64,000 bases of DNA, taken from NCBI GenBank assembly GCA_019637555.1, contig JAHBVK010000002.1, positions 178,896 through 242,895 on the forward strand, written 5' to 3'. The notes beneath the pieces were generated by a model, which searched no databases, was not told the origin of the DNA, and saw nothing but the letters and a program-made list of their open reading frames with translations. The position numbers and the translations under genes are program-made. The stretch comes from Anaerolineae bacterium. Lineage in GTDB: Bacteria; Chloroflexota; Anaerolineae; Aggregatilineales; UBA2796. Below are positions 33,747 through 42,244 of the stretch, in pieces (within the stretch, counting starts at the first letter, position 1; the number at the start of each line of letters is the position of its first letter).

Positions 33747-34658
33747 CTAGCGCGAGATCAGCTTGACCGACTGCCGCAGCGCCAAGATGCCGATCAGCAG
33801 GGGCAGGATCAGGTGAACCGTCGCCATCACTACAAGCTGCGGGACGTACCAGTCGGGGTCTTGGCGAGGTGTTAATGCTACCGCCAGCATCGACCAATGA
33901 CTGAGCGGTCCGAACATGCCCGCCATCGCGCCCAGCGGTGAGGTAAAGACCAGCCAGATGCTGTTAAACGTCCCTAACGCGCCGAGCGTCAGCCCGATCA
34001 TTCCGTAGGCGCTGAGGCGTGCCCACGTCGGATCAGCAGTGATCACGGAACTGAGGATGCTCAGGCTGGTAACCAGCAGCATATCAAAGATGGGCTGCAC
34101 AATGAACATGGCGGTTTGTAGGTAATCGAACGGTGATCCTTTGTGCGCTTCCAGACTGTTGGAGAGAGGCACACTCAACCCCGCGACCAGCCGTGTGATC
34201 AGCAGCGCCAGTAAGATGCCCCGCCATGAGGAGCGCAGCGCAGTCAACTTGGTTAGCACAATCTCCCACACGTTGTACGGGGTCAAGCGCAGCAGTTCCA
34301 GCGAACGCGCCTTGACATCGCGGCTCACCAGTGCCGTCGTATTGTTACAGACACCGATCAACAACCCCCAATAAAGGATCGAGTGCAGCATCGCCGCTGC
34401 GACGGGCATCCCGAAGGGGGTCAGAAATGGGGCTAACCAGCCGCTGAAAGCTGGAGGCAGATAGGTATAAATGATCATAGCGACGATGAACATGATCAGG
34501 TGGATCAGCGCTGCGTAGCCCAATATTGAGCGCACTTCGGTCAGTCGGCGGAAAAAGTGAGGGATGACAGGGATTCGCGCGAGATCGCGCTGCGCCAGCG
34601 GATGCTGGGCATCTAGCCACGGATAGCGGTGAATAAGAAACTGCCAGATCCGACGCAT
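33747..34658 (-). CDS. ABC-2-like membrane protein (putative permease)
   Basis: 303 residues with about six membrane helices. A cytoplasmic loop SRDVKARSLELLRLTPYNVWEIVLTKL resembles the coupling region of ABC-2 permeases (typically an ERE-x-GTLE-x-LL pattern followed by EI-x-x-GK). No ATP-binding gene is next to it, so transporter assignment is tentative. Start at the ATG at 34658; the TTG at 34667 would add only three residues. It lies 52 bases upstream of moaB. Confidence 0.65.
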   Translation of the reverse strand: MRRIWQFLIHRYPWLDAQHPLAQRDLARIPVIPHFFRRLTEVRSILGYAALIHLIMFIVAMIIYTYLPPAFSGWLAPFLTPFGMPVAAAMLHSILYWGLLIGVCNNTTALVSRDVKARSLELLRLTPYNVWEIVLTKLTALRSSWRGILLALLITRLVAGLSVPLSNSLEAHKGSPFDYLQTAMFIVQPIFDMLLVTSLSILSSVITADPTWARLSAYGMIGLTLGALGTFNSIWLVFTSPLGAMAGMFGPLSHWSMLAVALTPRQDPDWYVPQLVVMATVHLILPLLIGILALRQSVKLISR

Positions 34659-34691
34659 TGATCCCAATCACGTATTTGAGTCTCTACTATT

Positions 34692-35396
34692 TTACGACGT
34701 TTTTGCTGTTCCTTTCATAGCCCAGATCAAATCGTAGTCCATCTGCCATAACGTCGGCGTTACGGAATCGAGATCAAAACGGCGCTGCAATTCACGCACG
34801 AACCGCTGTGTGTCTTGCGTGCGAAAAGGATACAGCCAGCGCTGCCAGCCTTTACGATTGGTGATGGCAATTGCACCGCCGGGATGCGTGACGCGGACAA
34901 TTTCCGCAATCACCTGCCACTGATCGGGCACGAATTCCAGCGCCTCCAGACAGCAGACCAGATCGAAGGTGTCGCTGTGAAATGGCAGCGCGACCGCATC
35001 TGATAACACAAAAGAGACGCGCCGATCTGCGTTGAGCTTTTGGGCTGCCATGTCCAGCATCTTGGCACTGCGATCCAAGCCGATCACTGTACCGTCGAAT
35101 TCTGGCGCGGTGAGTACCGCTGCAGGCAGTCGCGCCGTACCCGTTGCCACATCAAGGATCAGCGGCTGATCGATCTCGGAGAGCATTTTGTGGATCGGCT
35201 CCGCCAGCGTCCACTGCTCCCAATCAGGCACGTAAGCTTTGATCGAGTCGTAGCGGTTGGCGTAGACATCGTACAGCCATGTGACTATGCGCCTGCCTAG
35301 GTAGACACCCTCGGTAGCGATCAGCAGCCACCACAACAGGATCGCCGCCAGCGCAAGAACAACCGCAAGGATCAGCAAGAGGATGGTGCTGTTCAT
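34692..35396 (-). CDS. Membrane-anchored SAM methyltransferase
   Basis: 234 residues: an N-terminal membrane helix (ILLLILAVVLALAAILLWWLL), then a class I methyltransferase with motif I LILDVATGTARLP, GLDRSAKMLDMAAQKL, motif II/III LVCCLEALEFVPDQ. UbiE/COQ5-like in the core. Its ATG overlaps the stop of the epimerase gene upstream as ATGA, so the two are translationally coupled and probably act on one pathway, likely a lipid or glycolipid. The substrate is unknown. Confidence 0.85.
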   Translation of the reverse strand: MNSTILLLILAVVLALAAILLWWLLIATEGVYLGRRIVTWLYDVYANRYDSIKAYVPDWEQWTLAEPIHKMLSEIDQPLILDVATGTARLPAAVLTAPEFDGTVIGLDRSAKMLDMAAQKLNADRRVSFVLSDAVALPFHSDTFDLVCCLEALEFVPDQWQVIAEIVRVTHPGGAIAITNRKGWQRWLYPFRTQDTQRFVRELQRRFDLDSVTPTLWQMDYDLIWAMKGTAKTS

Positions 35397-36394
35397 GCTG
35401 GTAGCACGGGTGTGGTGGCGGCATCAGCGAGCGAATGGAGCCAGCGTTCCGCTTGCTTCATACCCTCCTCCAAGCCGACGCGCGGACGCCAGTCGAGTAG
35501 GTTAGCCGCGCGTTTCATGGAAAATACGACAGGATGGGTGGCGTAGTGCAAAAAGCCGCTCACATTCACGGGTTCGCCAGTGACGCCAGATAGCGCGGTG
35601 ATGATCGGTGCGAGGGTGATCAGCAGTTCTTCCGGCAACTTGATCGTCTGTGTGTTGCCCGCCATCCGTGCGTAGTAACCGACGAACTCGATCCATGTCG
35701 GCGCAGGATCGGCGGAACAGTTGAACGCCTGCCCGACGGCATTAGGATGCGTCGCCTGCGTGACCATTAGATCAACCACATCGTCAATGTAGATCGGGTG
35801 CGCTGTCCCCTTACTCTCGCCAATGAGAGGGATAGGGATGCGGCTGAAGACATCGTAGAAGGTTTTCGTCCAGAAGTTGGCTTCCGGACCGTAGACCATA
35901 CCCGGACGAATTACCGTGACAGGCAGCGCGGTTTTCTCGGCAAATTTCCACAACGCCTGCTCGGAAAGTGCTTTCGCCTGCTCGTAGAAATCGTGACGCG
36001 ATGGCTTCAGCGGCTGACTCTCATCGACCTCGCCCGTGACGTACGATCCATAAGCGGCGATGCTGCTTACATGAACGTAACGACTGATGCCTAATTCGTG
36101 TGCAACTTGCGCCAGATTGCGAGTCCCTTGCACGCTTACGTTGTATTGTGCAGCACCAGTGCCGCCGAGCGCCGCCGCCACACTGTAGATCACCTCGCAG
36201 CCCTGTGCGCCGCGCCGTAGTGAGTCGATGAGCTGCACATCGCCGCTGATCACCTCCGCGCCAAGCTGACGCAGCGCCTCACCTTTATGCGGATCGCGGC
36301 ACAAAATGCGCACCTTGACGCCATCGTTGAGTAAGCGCCGCGTCAGCGCCGATCCGATGAATCCGGTTGCTCCGGTGACAAATGCCGTACTCAT
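35393..36394 (-). CDS. NAD-dependent epimerase/dehydratase (extended SDR)
   Basis: 333 residues. The NAD loop TGATGFIGSALTRRLL is at the N terminus, RDPHKGEALRQLGAEVISGD follows, then a catalytic region with SSIAAYGSY and YEQAKALSE (Tyr-x3-Lys). Similar to 3-beta-hydroxysteroid-dehydrogenase-like and sugar epimerase SDRs. I start at 36394, where GGGAG lies five bases upstream; the GTG two codons earlier is inside that site. Coupled to the downstream methyltransferase. Confidence 0.88.
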   Translation of the reverse strand: MSTAFVTGATGFIGSALTRRLLNDGVKVRILCRDPHKGEALRQLGAEVISGDVQLIDSLRRGAQGCEVIYSVAAALGGTGAAQYNVSVQGTRNLAQVAHELGISRYVHVSSIAAYGSYVTGEVDESQPLKPSRHDFYEQAKALSEQALWKFAEKTALPVTVIRPGMVYGPEANFWTKTFYDVFSRIPIPLIGESKGTAHPIYIDDVVDLMVTQATHPNAVGQAFNCSADPAPTWIEFVGYYARMAGNTQTIKLPEELLITLAPIITALSGVTGEPVNVSGFLHYATHPVVFSMKRAANLLDWRPRVGLEEGMKQAERWLHSLADAATTPVLPA

Positions 36395-36638
36395 CCGCAC
36401 TCCCGATCAATCCCTAATTTTGACTCATGGGAGTATTGTACATGATGCAGGTCTTCCGACACGACCATTATTCAACAGCAGTAGTGAATAGAGGGTTGCG
36501 AGGATTGATAGATTATAAAAAGTGTTAATAAAAGATCAATTTCTGAACTTTCTATAGCCTGTGATAAACATTTGACACATAGTCATGATAAAGTTCTCAA
36601 ATCTCATATCATCTGGGAATGTTGTAGGGCATTTCATC
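36395..36638. other. AT-rich divergent intergenic region
   Basis: The 244 bases between the epimerase and the plus-strand glycosyltransferase are markedly AT-rich from about 36460 to 36600. TTGACA at 36572-36577 is a perfect -35 hexamer for the glycosyltransferase, but no convincing -10 follows at 16-18 bases. If it is a -35, the upstream ATG at 36585 cannot be the start codon. Confidence 0.4.
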
Positions 36639-37382
36639 ATGGCAATCATCAGTACGAAAAGTGTCACGCTCTTTTATCCGGTGTATAACGAGCGCGAGGC
36701 AATCACGCCGATGACGTTAAAAGCGTTGGAGGTGATGAAGACAATTACGGAGGACTTTGAAATCCTGATCATCGACGATGGCAGCAGCGATGGTTCCGCT
36801 GAAATCGCCGACGAACTAGCGCAGCGCGATCCGCGCATCCGCGTGATCCATCACGAGGGCAACAAAGGCTACGGTCAGGCGCTGCGGACGGGATTCAGTA
36901 GTGCCAGCAAAACTATCGTCGCCTACACCGATTGTGATGAACCCGTCGATCTGTGGGAGCTGCCGCAAGCGCTGGCGAACCTGCGCGGTCACGACATGGT
37001 GATCGGCTACCGCGTCAACCGCTGGGATGGCTGGCGGCGCTTCATTTACTCCAAGATTTACAACGGAATGGTGCGGTTGCTGTTCGGCGTCAAGGTACAT
37101 GACATCAACTTCTCTTTCAAGATGATGTGGCGTGACGATCTCTCCAAGTTCCACTTAGGGGCAGGATCGGTGTTCATTGATGGCGAACTGTTGGCGGAAG
37201 CAGCACGCTATCAACTCAATATCTGCGAACTCCCGATTGTGTATCAGGATCGTAAGGTGGGTTACTCGAAGTTCAACGCGCTTAAGCCAGCTATTGACAC
37301 TTTCAAAGAGATTATTGCATACTGGCATCGACGCGGTGTTGAAGCAGAAACCGATGCAGCCGTCGTCAGAGAACGCATCTAA
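36639..37382 (+). CDS. Family 2 glycosyltransferase (dolichol-phosphate-mannose-synthase-like)
   Basis: 247 residues. GT-A fold: TLFYPVYNEREAITPM, LIIDDGSSDGSAEIADEL, then a TDCDEPVDLWELP acidic motif, and KIYNGMVRLLFGVKVHDINFSFKM near residue 150. DPM1/UgtP-like without C-terminal membrane helices, so it probably transfers a sugar to a polyprenyl phosphate. The ATG at 36639 begins the conserved strand; an upstream ATG at 36585 is possible but has no ribosome site. Followed in the same direction by two methyltransferases and a deacetylase. Confidence 0.88.
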   Translation: MAIISTKSVTLFYPVYNEREAITPMTLKALEVMKTITEDFEILIIDDGSSDGSAEIADELAQRDPRIRVIHHEGNKGYGQALRTGFSSASKTIVAYTDCDEPVDLWELPQALANLRGHDMVIGYRVNRWDGWRRFIYSKIYNGMVRLLFGVKVHDINFSFKMMWRDDLSKFHLGAGSVFIDGELLAEAARYQLNICELPIVYQDRKVGYSKFNALKPAIDTFKEIIAYWHRRGVEAETDAAVVRERI

Positions 37383-37441
37383 ATCAGCAGAGATGCTCTT
37401 CGTTAACTAATCGGCACGCGCACAAGTGATCCAGCAGCACA

Positions 37442-38227
37442 GTGGAAGATCAAGCCTATCAGCAGATGCAGCAGATGCAGCAGCGCCATTGGTGGTGGCG
37501 CGGGATGCGGCGTTTGTATGCGCGGGCGTTACGCAAATATCTACCAGCTCAACCGGCTAATGCGCCCCGACGTCTGGTCGATGTCGGCTGCGGCTTCGGG
37601 GCAAATCTACCTGTCCTCTCCGAATTTGGCGAAGTGGTCGCTGTCGATGTGTCGCTGGACGCGCTGCGGGCGATCCGCGCCAATCTGCCTGCCAGCAAGA
37701 ATATGCTGCTGGTCGAAGCGCGCGCGGATCAACTGCCGTTCCGCACTAATAGCTTCGATGTAACCGCACTACTGGCGGTGATCGAGCATGTAGACGATGA
37801 CGCCCGCGTGATCAGCGAGAGTTACCGCGTAACCAAGCCCGGCGGCTTACAGATGCAGCTCACCTCCGCCTTCATGCTGCTGTGGAGTCATCACGATGTC
37901 GCCAATGAGCACAAACGGCGCTATCGGGCGAAGGCATTCGATGCCCTGCAGCGAGCGGCTGGCTGGCACGTCTTGCGTACTACCTACGTCAATGCGCTGC
38001 TGTTTCCAGCGGTTTTGATTGTGCGCTTGCTGCAGCGCTGGCAGGATCGACGTGGGCAGTCCAACGCGGACTCCGAACTTGAAGGGCGTTACGATATGGG
38101 TCCTGCCCTCGGACCATTCGCCATCATTCCCGAAGCGTTCTTAGCAGCGGAAGCGTGGTGGTTCTGCAACACCTCTCTGCCGCTGCCCTTCGGCGTCGAT
38201 GTTTTCAGCATCTGCCGCCATGACTGA
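37442..38227 (+). CDS. Class I SAM-dependent methyltransferase
   Basis: 261 residues. Starts with a Gln-rich stretch and HWWWRGMRRLYARAL, typical of methyltransferases in surface glycan clusters. SAM motif LVDVGCGFGANLPVL, VVAVDVSLDALRAIR, and FDVTALLAVIEHVDD. The start is GTG at 37442; an ATG eight codons in is an alternative. Overlaps the next methyltransferase by 8 bases, implying coupling. The substrate is unknown, probably a glycan or lipid carrier. Confidence 0.85.
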   Translation: MEDQAYQQMQQMQQRHWWWRGMRRLYARALRKYLPAQPANAPRRLVDVGCGFGANLPVLSEFGEVVAVDVSLDALRAIRANLPASKNMLLVEARADQLPFRTNSFDVTALLAVIEHVDDDARVISESYRVTKPGGLQMQLTSAFMLLWSHHDVANEHKRRYRAKAFDALQRAAGWHVLRTTYVNALLFPAVLIVRLLQRWQDRRGQSNADSELEGRYDMGPALGPFAIIPEAFLAAEAWWFCNTSLPLPFGVDVFSICRHD

Positions 38228-38891
38228 AGCCCTCAACCTCCGCACTCTGCTGCGAGCGTACCCCTCGCTAACGTGGCGGGATCGTCTGCATATGATCATC
38301 CGCTGGCGCGTTTGCCCGATGCAGAAGATCGCCGCGCTCGTGCCTACAGACGGCGTGATCCTCGATCTGGGCTGTGGTCACGGCTTGTTCGCGCAGATGT
38401 TGGCGAGAGGAGCAGCGGCACGGCAGGTGATCGGTGTCGATCTGGATGCGGATAAGGTCGCGCTAGCGCAAACGCTCACGGATCGCTTGCCGAACGTTCA
38501 GTTTGAGGCTGGCGATGTGGCTGATCTCGCCGCTGATCTGCCGCCCGCGCAAGCCGTAACAATCCTCGATGTGTTTTACCTCGTCCCCTTCGCTGTTCAG
38601 GAACGCTTGCTGACCCTCTGCGCGGATAAGCTAGCATCCGGCGGCGTGCTGATCCTCAAGGAAATGGCGGAAACTCCGCGCTGGAAAGCCTTCCTCAATT
38701 GGTTGGAAGAAACACTGGCGGTGCGCGTGCTGAAGATCACCGCTTCCAGCGAGGAACAGGTGCACTTCTACTTTCGTCCTCGCGCCGAATGGCAAAAGCT
38801 ACTTGAACAGCGCGGTTTGACGGTAGAGATCGTCAAGTTGGACGCGGGCTATTATCATCCTCATGTGGTTTTCATCGGACGCAAACCATGA
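38220..38891 (+). CDS. Class I SAM-dependent methyltransferase
   Basis: 223 residues. Motif I ILDLGCGHGLFAQML, then GVDLDADKVALAQTL and VTILDVFYLVPFAVQ. Its ATG at 38220 lies within the end of the preceding methyltransferase; an upstream frame to 38199 is unnecessary. Its own stop overlaps the deacetylase start as ATGA. Three coupled genes follow the glycosyltransferase in one operon. Confidence 0.87.
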   Translation: MTEALNLRTLLRAYPSLTWRDRLHMIIRWRVCPMQKIAALVPTDGVILDLGCGHGLFAQMLARGAAARQVIGVDLDADKVALAQTLTDRLPNVQFEAGDVADLAADLPPAQAVTILDVFYLVPFAVQERLLTLCADKLASGGVLILKEMAETPRWKAFLNWLEETLAVRVLKITASSEEQVHFYFRPRAEWQKLLEQRGLTVEIVKLDAGYYHPHVVFIGRKP

Positions 38892-39751
38892 ACGTGGCGG
38901 ATCGATCCGCGTGCTGGCTAGTGGTCAACGCGGATGATTTCGGGCTGACCGAAGGCACCAATCAGGCGATCCTTGAGGCACACCAGCGTGGCATCGTCAC
39001 CAGCACCTCGCTGCTGGCGAACGGTCAGGCGTTCGATCATGCGGTGCAGCTTGCCCTCGCTACCCCAACTTTAGGTGTTGGCGTGCATCTAACGCTGACC
39101 GAAGGCGTGCCACTGAGCGCCGAACTGCGATCCATCCTGCCGACGCTGCCGCTGAACAATCAGCCTTACGCATGGATGTTACTCCGTGGGAGATTGCCGC
39201 GCGATCAAATCCGCGCGGAGTTCGTGGCGCAGGTTCAGCGCATCATCGCGGCGGGGATTACGCCTACGCACCTTGATGGGCATAAGTACATTCAATTGCT
39301 GCCGGGGATTAGTCAGCTTGCAGCGCAGGTGGCGCGGCAGTTCAACATTCCGGTGATGCGCGCACCGCGTTGTTTGGCGGATTATTGGTTGCAGCGTCCA
39401 TCGCGTATAGCCGGGTTGATGATTGTGCAGGCGATGTCCGTTTTAGCGAGGAGACAAGCGCAGCGCCAGCACTTGCGGACAGTGGATCGGTTGATCGGCT
39501 TTGCTGATACTGGACATCTGACGGCGGCTGCGATCCGGCACTTATTGGCGGCGAAGCGTTCCGGCATTACCGAACTGCTGTGCCATCCCGCCCACCGATC
39601 CGAGCATCTAGATCGACTCTACGGCGAGGGCTATCGCTGGATCGCGGGCTACGACTTCGACGCTGAAACAGCCGCGGTCAGTGATCCGGCGCTACGAAGT
39701 GAAGTGATCGCTGCGGGATGGCAGTTAACACATTTCGGAGCGTTGTCCTGA
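38888..39751 (+). CDS. ChbG/HpnK (YdjC) family deacetylase
   Basis: 287 residues. It opens with WLVVNADDFGLTEGTNQAILEAH, whose Asp pair binds metal, then VGVHLTLTEG, THLDGHKYIQLLPGI (metal His), and TELLCHPAHRSEHLD. The family deacetylates N-acetylated sugars; HpnK acts in hopanoid biosynthesis and ChbG on chitooligosaccharides. The glycosyltransferase and methyltransferases upstream suggest a lipid-linked glycan substrate. Start overlaps the previous stop by 4 bases. Confidence 0.9.
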   Translation: MNVADRSACWLVVNADDFGLTEGTNQAILEAHQRGIVTSTSLLANGQAFDHAVQLALATPTLGVGVHLTLTEGVPLSAELRSILPTLPLNNQPYAWMLLRGRLPRDQIRAEFVAQVQRIIAAGITPTHLDGHKYIQLLPGISQLAAQVARQFNIPVMRAPRCLADYWLQRPSRIAGLMIVQAMSVLARRQAQRQHLRTVDRLIGFADTGHLTAAAIRHLLAAKRSGITELLCHPAHRSEHLDRLYGEGYRWIAGYDFDAETAAVSDPALRSEVIAAGWQLTHFGALS

Positions 39752-39760
39752 TCTGCTAGC

Positions 39761-40984
39761 TTACGACACCCAATTCCAAGCCGCGAACAACGTCACTAAC
39801 CAGACTTGCAAACCAACCGCAAGCGCGATGAAAAACAAGGTGAGTAAACGCTTGTTAGAGAGCAGCAGCGCCAGCGCGATGAAGGCAGGAAACAGATGTA
39901 CGGCGTAGCGTACCATGCCGTGCAAGTAGTAGAGGTCGTAGTTGCGCATCAGGATGTAAACCAGAGAACCAAGCACATATAGCCAGTAGGCGGGACGCAA
40001 TTGCCGGATCGCCAGCAGAATGACCAGCAAGACAAAGAAGAAAGCGAGGAGATTGGCAACATCGAAATTGTTGAGTTTCCCGCCGATCACTCCATCCACG
40101 ATATGGGCAACGCTCTCCCACGGCATTCGTATTTGCGTACGCCACGGACCTTCATACTCCGCCGCCACATCGCCTAGCTGGGCTAATCGTATGCCCTCAA
40201 AGTAGACCAGCGTCCCGATCACGCCGCCGATCACGGCGAAGGCTCGTCGCAATGTGGCTACAGGTTGTTGCAAGTGATAGCGGATGAGCTGTTGCAGCCC
40301 AGTCCAGTTGCGCGAAACGTTCGGTGCTTGCTCGATGAAGGCGATCAGCGCGAAGGGCAGCGCCAGCGTCCAGCCCTGAGAGCGAGTGAGTGACGACAGC
40401 AGCGCCAATAAGCCGCCAAGTACATAACGGCGATCCTGCACGGCTAACCACGCGCCGAGCACCAGCACCATGAACAGACTTTCGGTATATGCCGCGAAAA
40501 AGTAGAACGATGCTGGATAAACCATGTATAGCCACAGCGTCAATTGCGCTTTATCCGCGCCGAATTCTCTGGCGACCAGTTCATAAAACAGCACCAGCAT
40601 CAGGAAGCAGCACAGATTACTGACCACCAAGCCAGCAAGTAGATAGTCACCACCCAGCAGCGGCGCTAAGACCTTCATGGTGAACGGATACAGTGGCGCG
40701 AAAATGATCGAGCCGTCTAGCGTCGAATAGCCCTCATAAGCGATGTGGACGTACCAGCCTGTATCCCAACGATACCAAGGCTCCAACCAACTGCGCAGCG
40801 GCGGCGGTGTGGTAAAGGCAACCTCGTGCAAGTTGTAGATAGGCTGATTTGCCCAATCAATAGTCGGCGCATAGTAAGTGGAGATCCAGAACGCAGCAAC
40901 CGCCGTGATCACGCGCATCAAAATGAATATAGGCAGCGCTGCACGTACACTGGGACGCCAGAGTAAACTGCGAATTTGGGTCAT
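39761..40984 (-). CDS. PIG-V-like mannosyltransferase (GT-C)
   Basis: 407 residues with about nine to ten membrane helices. An N-terminal lumen-type loop with PPLRSWLEPWYRWDTGWYVHIAYEGYS resembles the RWDAxWY motif of PIG-V GPI mannosyltransferase 2 and related bacterial GT-C enzymes, followed by FAPLYPFTMKVLAPLLGG. It would transfer mannose from a lipid-linked donor outside the membrane. Only 9 bases from the convergent deacetylase. Downstream of a small membrane protein gene (TAATG overlap). Confidence 0.85.
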   Translation of the reverse strand: MTQIRSLLWRPSVRAALPIFILMRVITAVAAFWISTYYAPTIDWANQPIYNLHEVAFTTPPPLRSWLEPWYRWDTGWYVHIAYEGYSTLDGSIIFAPLYPFTMKVLAPLLGGDYLLAGLVVSNLCCFLMLVLFYELVAREFGADKAQLTLWLYMVYPASFYFFAAYTESLFMVLVLGAWLAVQDRRYVLGGLLALLSSLTRSQGWTLALPFALIAFIEQAPNVSRNWTGLQQLIRYHLQQPVATLRRAFAVIGGVIGTLVYFEGIRLAQLGDVAAEYEGPWRTQIRMPWESVAHIVDGVIGGKLNNFDVANLLAFFFVLLVILLAIRQLRPAYWLYVLGSLVYILMRNYDLYYLHGMVRYAVHLFPAFIALALLLSNKRLLTLFFIALAVGLQVWLVTLFAAWNWVS

Positions 40985-41220
40985 TAAGGAGTTACCGTTA
41001 ACACACTCTGTGGGTACGGTGATGCAGCGACACGGGTATTTTCAGCATCGATCAGTGCCTGTCCGGTTTGAGTTGCCAGCAGCAAACGTTCTTCATTGGC
41101 ACGGCGTGTGAGCACAGCGGAGAGGATCACCAATAGCAGCGCCGCCAGCAGGAAGATCACCGGAATAAAGCGCGAGAAACCAGAAGAGGACCGAAATGTC
41201 GGTTGCTCAGATTCACTCAC
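40984..41220 (-). CDS. Small single-pass membrane protein, unknown
   Basis: 78 residues: polar N terminus, one membrane helix (FIPVIFLLAALLLVILSAVL), then a short extracytoplasmic or cytoplasmic polar tail. Its TAA overlaps the ATG of the mannosyltransferase, so the two are translated together. No family recognised. Confidence 0.6.
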   Translation of the reverse strand: MSESEQPTFRSSSGFSRFIPVIFLLAALLLVILSAVLTRRANEERLLLATQTGQALIDAENTRVAASPYPQSVLTVTP

Positions 41221-41292
41221 ATTGCACCTAAAAACCTGTTATGCTCCAATTATAATCGTGCCAATTATCGCAGTTGTATTGAGTACATTACA

Positions 41293-42135
41293 ATGACGCA
41301 AGCTAACGTCGCTCGCGTTTCCGTTCATCGCCGTCGATGGCTTTACTTGCTCCTGTCAATCAGTATCCTCGCCGCACTATCGCCGCTGCCCGTGCTGCTT
41401 TTCATCAATAGTATCGACGTGATCCCTGATCTCAGCGTAACGCCGGAAATCCGCGCTGCGGTGCTGGACTCGACAGTGTTGCTGCAAGTGGGCATCGCGG
41501 GTGCGAATCGGCGTGACTGTGTGAAAGATTACGATGCTGCCGCGTGCAGCGAGGCGTTCCACTTCGGGCTGGGCACGATCCTCAGCGATCACCTGATCCT
41601 GACGCACGATCATTTTCAGGTGATCGGTGATGACGCGGGAACACTAGCCGAAATTCAGAAGTATAAATGGTTCAAGATACGCGGACGCGACGGTGAGTTG
41701 ATCATCTCGACGGCTGATCTGACCATCGCGCCGGAGAGTGTACCCGTCGGCATGATCGTGCTCAGTTTGCCCGAACACTATCGCCTCTCCCAGATCGGTT
41801 TGCCTGCGCGAGTCCAGCATGGGCTGAGCAACGACGATTATCTGCGCCGCGTCGTCTACTATCCGCGCTTGGGCACGGCAATTGACTCGATTTATCCCTA
41901 TGATGCGGCGGTGCTGTGGCAGCAGATCAGCGTGGGGGCGGCGCACATTCGCGGTGTACAGGTGCTCAACGAAAAGGCGCTGTTCGCCGCTCAATATGGC
42001 GATGAGGCTGAGCCATTGCTCAACGGCGACTGCGGTGGTGGCAGCTTCACGCTGATCGACGGGGCGATCACGCTGCTGGGGACGCAGAATTACGTCACGC
42101 CGACGTACTATCTGGTGTTGGCGGTGGGGAGATGA
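41293..42135 (+). CDS. Membrane-anchored trypsin-fold-like protein with GDCGG motif
   Basis: 280 residues: signal anchor at about 14-36 (LYLLLSISILAALSPLPVLL), then a soluble domain. FGLGTILSDHLILTHDHF resembles the His57 region of chymotrypsin-like proteases (GTLIS-x5-TAAHC), and LNGDCGGGSFTLIDGAITLLG resembles the nucleophile loop GDSGGP with Cys for Ser, followed by the usual strand. The Asp102 region (VGMIVLSLP) lacks the Asp. This suggests a Cys/His dyad as in 3C-type proteases, or an inactive relative. Start at 41293; the region upstream to 41203 looks non-coding. Function unproven. Confidence 0.65.
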   Translation: MTQANVARVSVHRRRWLYLLLSISILAALSPLPVLLFINSIDVIPDLSVTPEIRAAVLDSTVLLQVGIAGANRRDCVKDYDAAACSEAFHFGLGTILSDHLILTHDHFQVIGDDAGTLAEIQKYKWFKIRGRDGELIISTADLTIAPESVPVGMIVLSLPEHYRLSQIGLPARVQHGLSNDDYLRRVVYYPRLGTAIDSIYPYDAAVLWQQISVGAAHIRGVQVLNEKALFAAQYGDEAEPLLNGDCGGGSFTLIDGAITLLGTQNYVTPTYYLVLAVGR

Positions 42136-42144
42136 GAAGAGTAA

Positions 42145-42240
42145 GCCCTCATCCTAAATCCTTCTCCCCCAAGGAGAAGGACTTCAAAATCTAAAGACTT
42201 GTTCCCCTCTCCTTGCGGGAGAGGGGTGAGGGGTGAGGGC
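42145..42240. repeat. Repeat family D, complete two-hairpin copy
   Basis: Outer arms GCCCTCA and TGAGGGC enclose CCTTCTCC..GGAGAAGG and CCCCTCTCC..GGGAGAGGGG. It occupies the gap between two convergent genes (GDCGG protein and phosphomannomutase), where it can terminate both. Confidence 0.85.
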
Positions 42241-42244
42241 TAAC

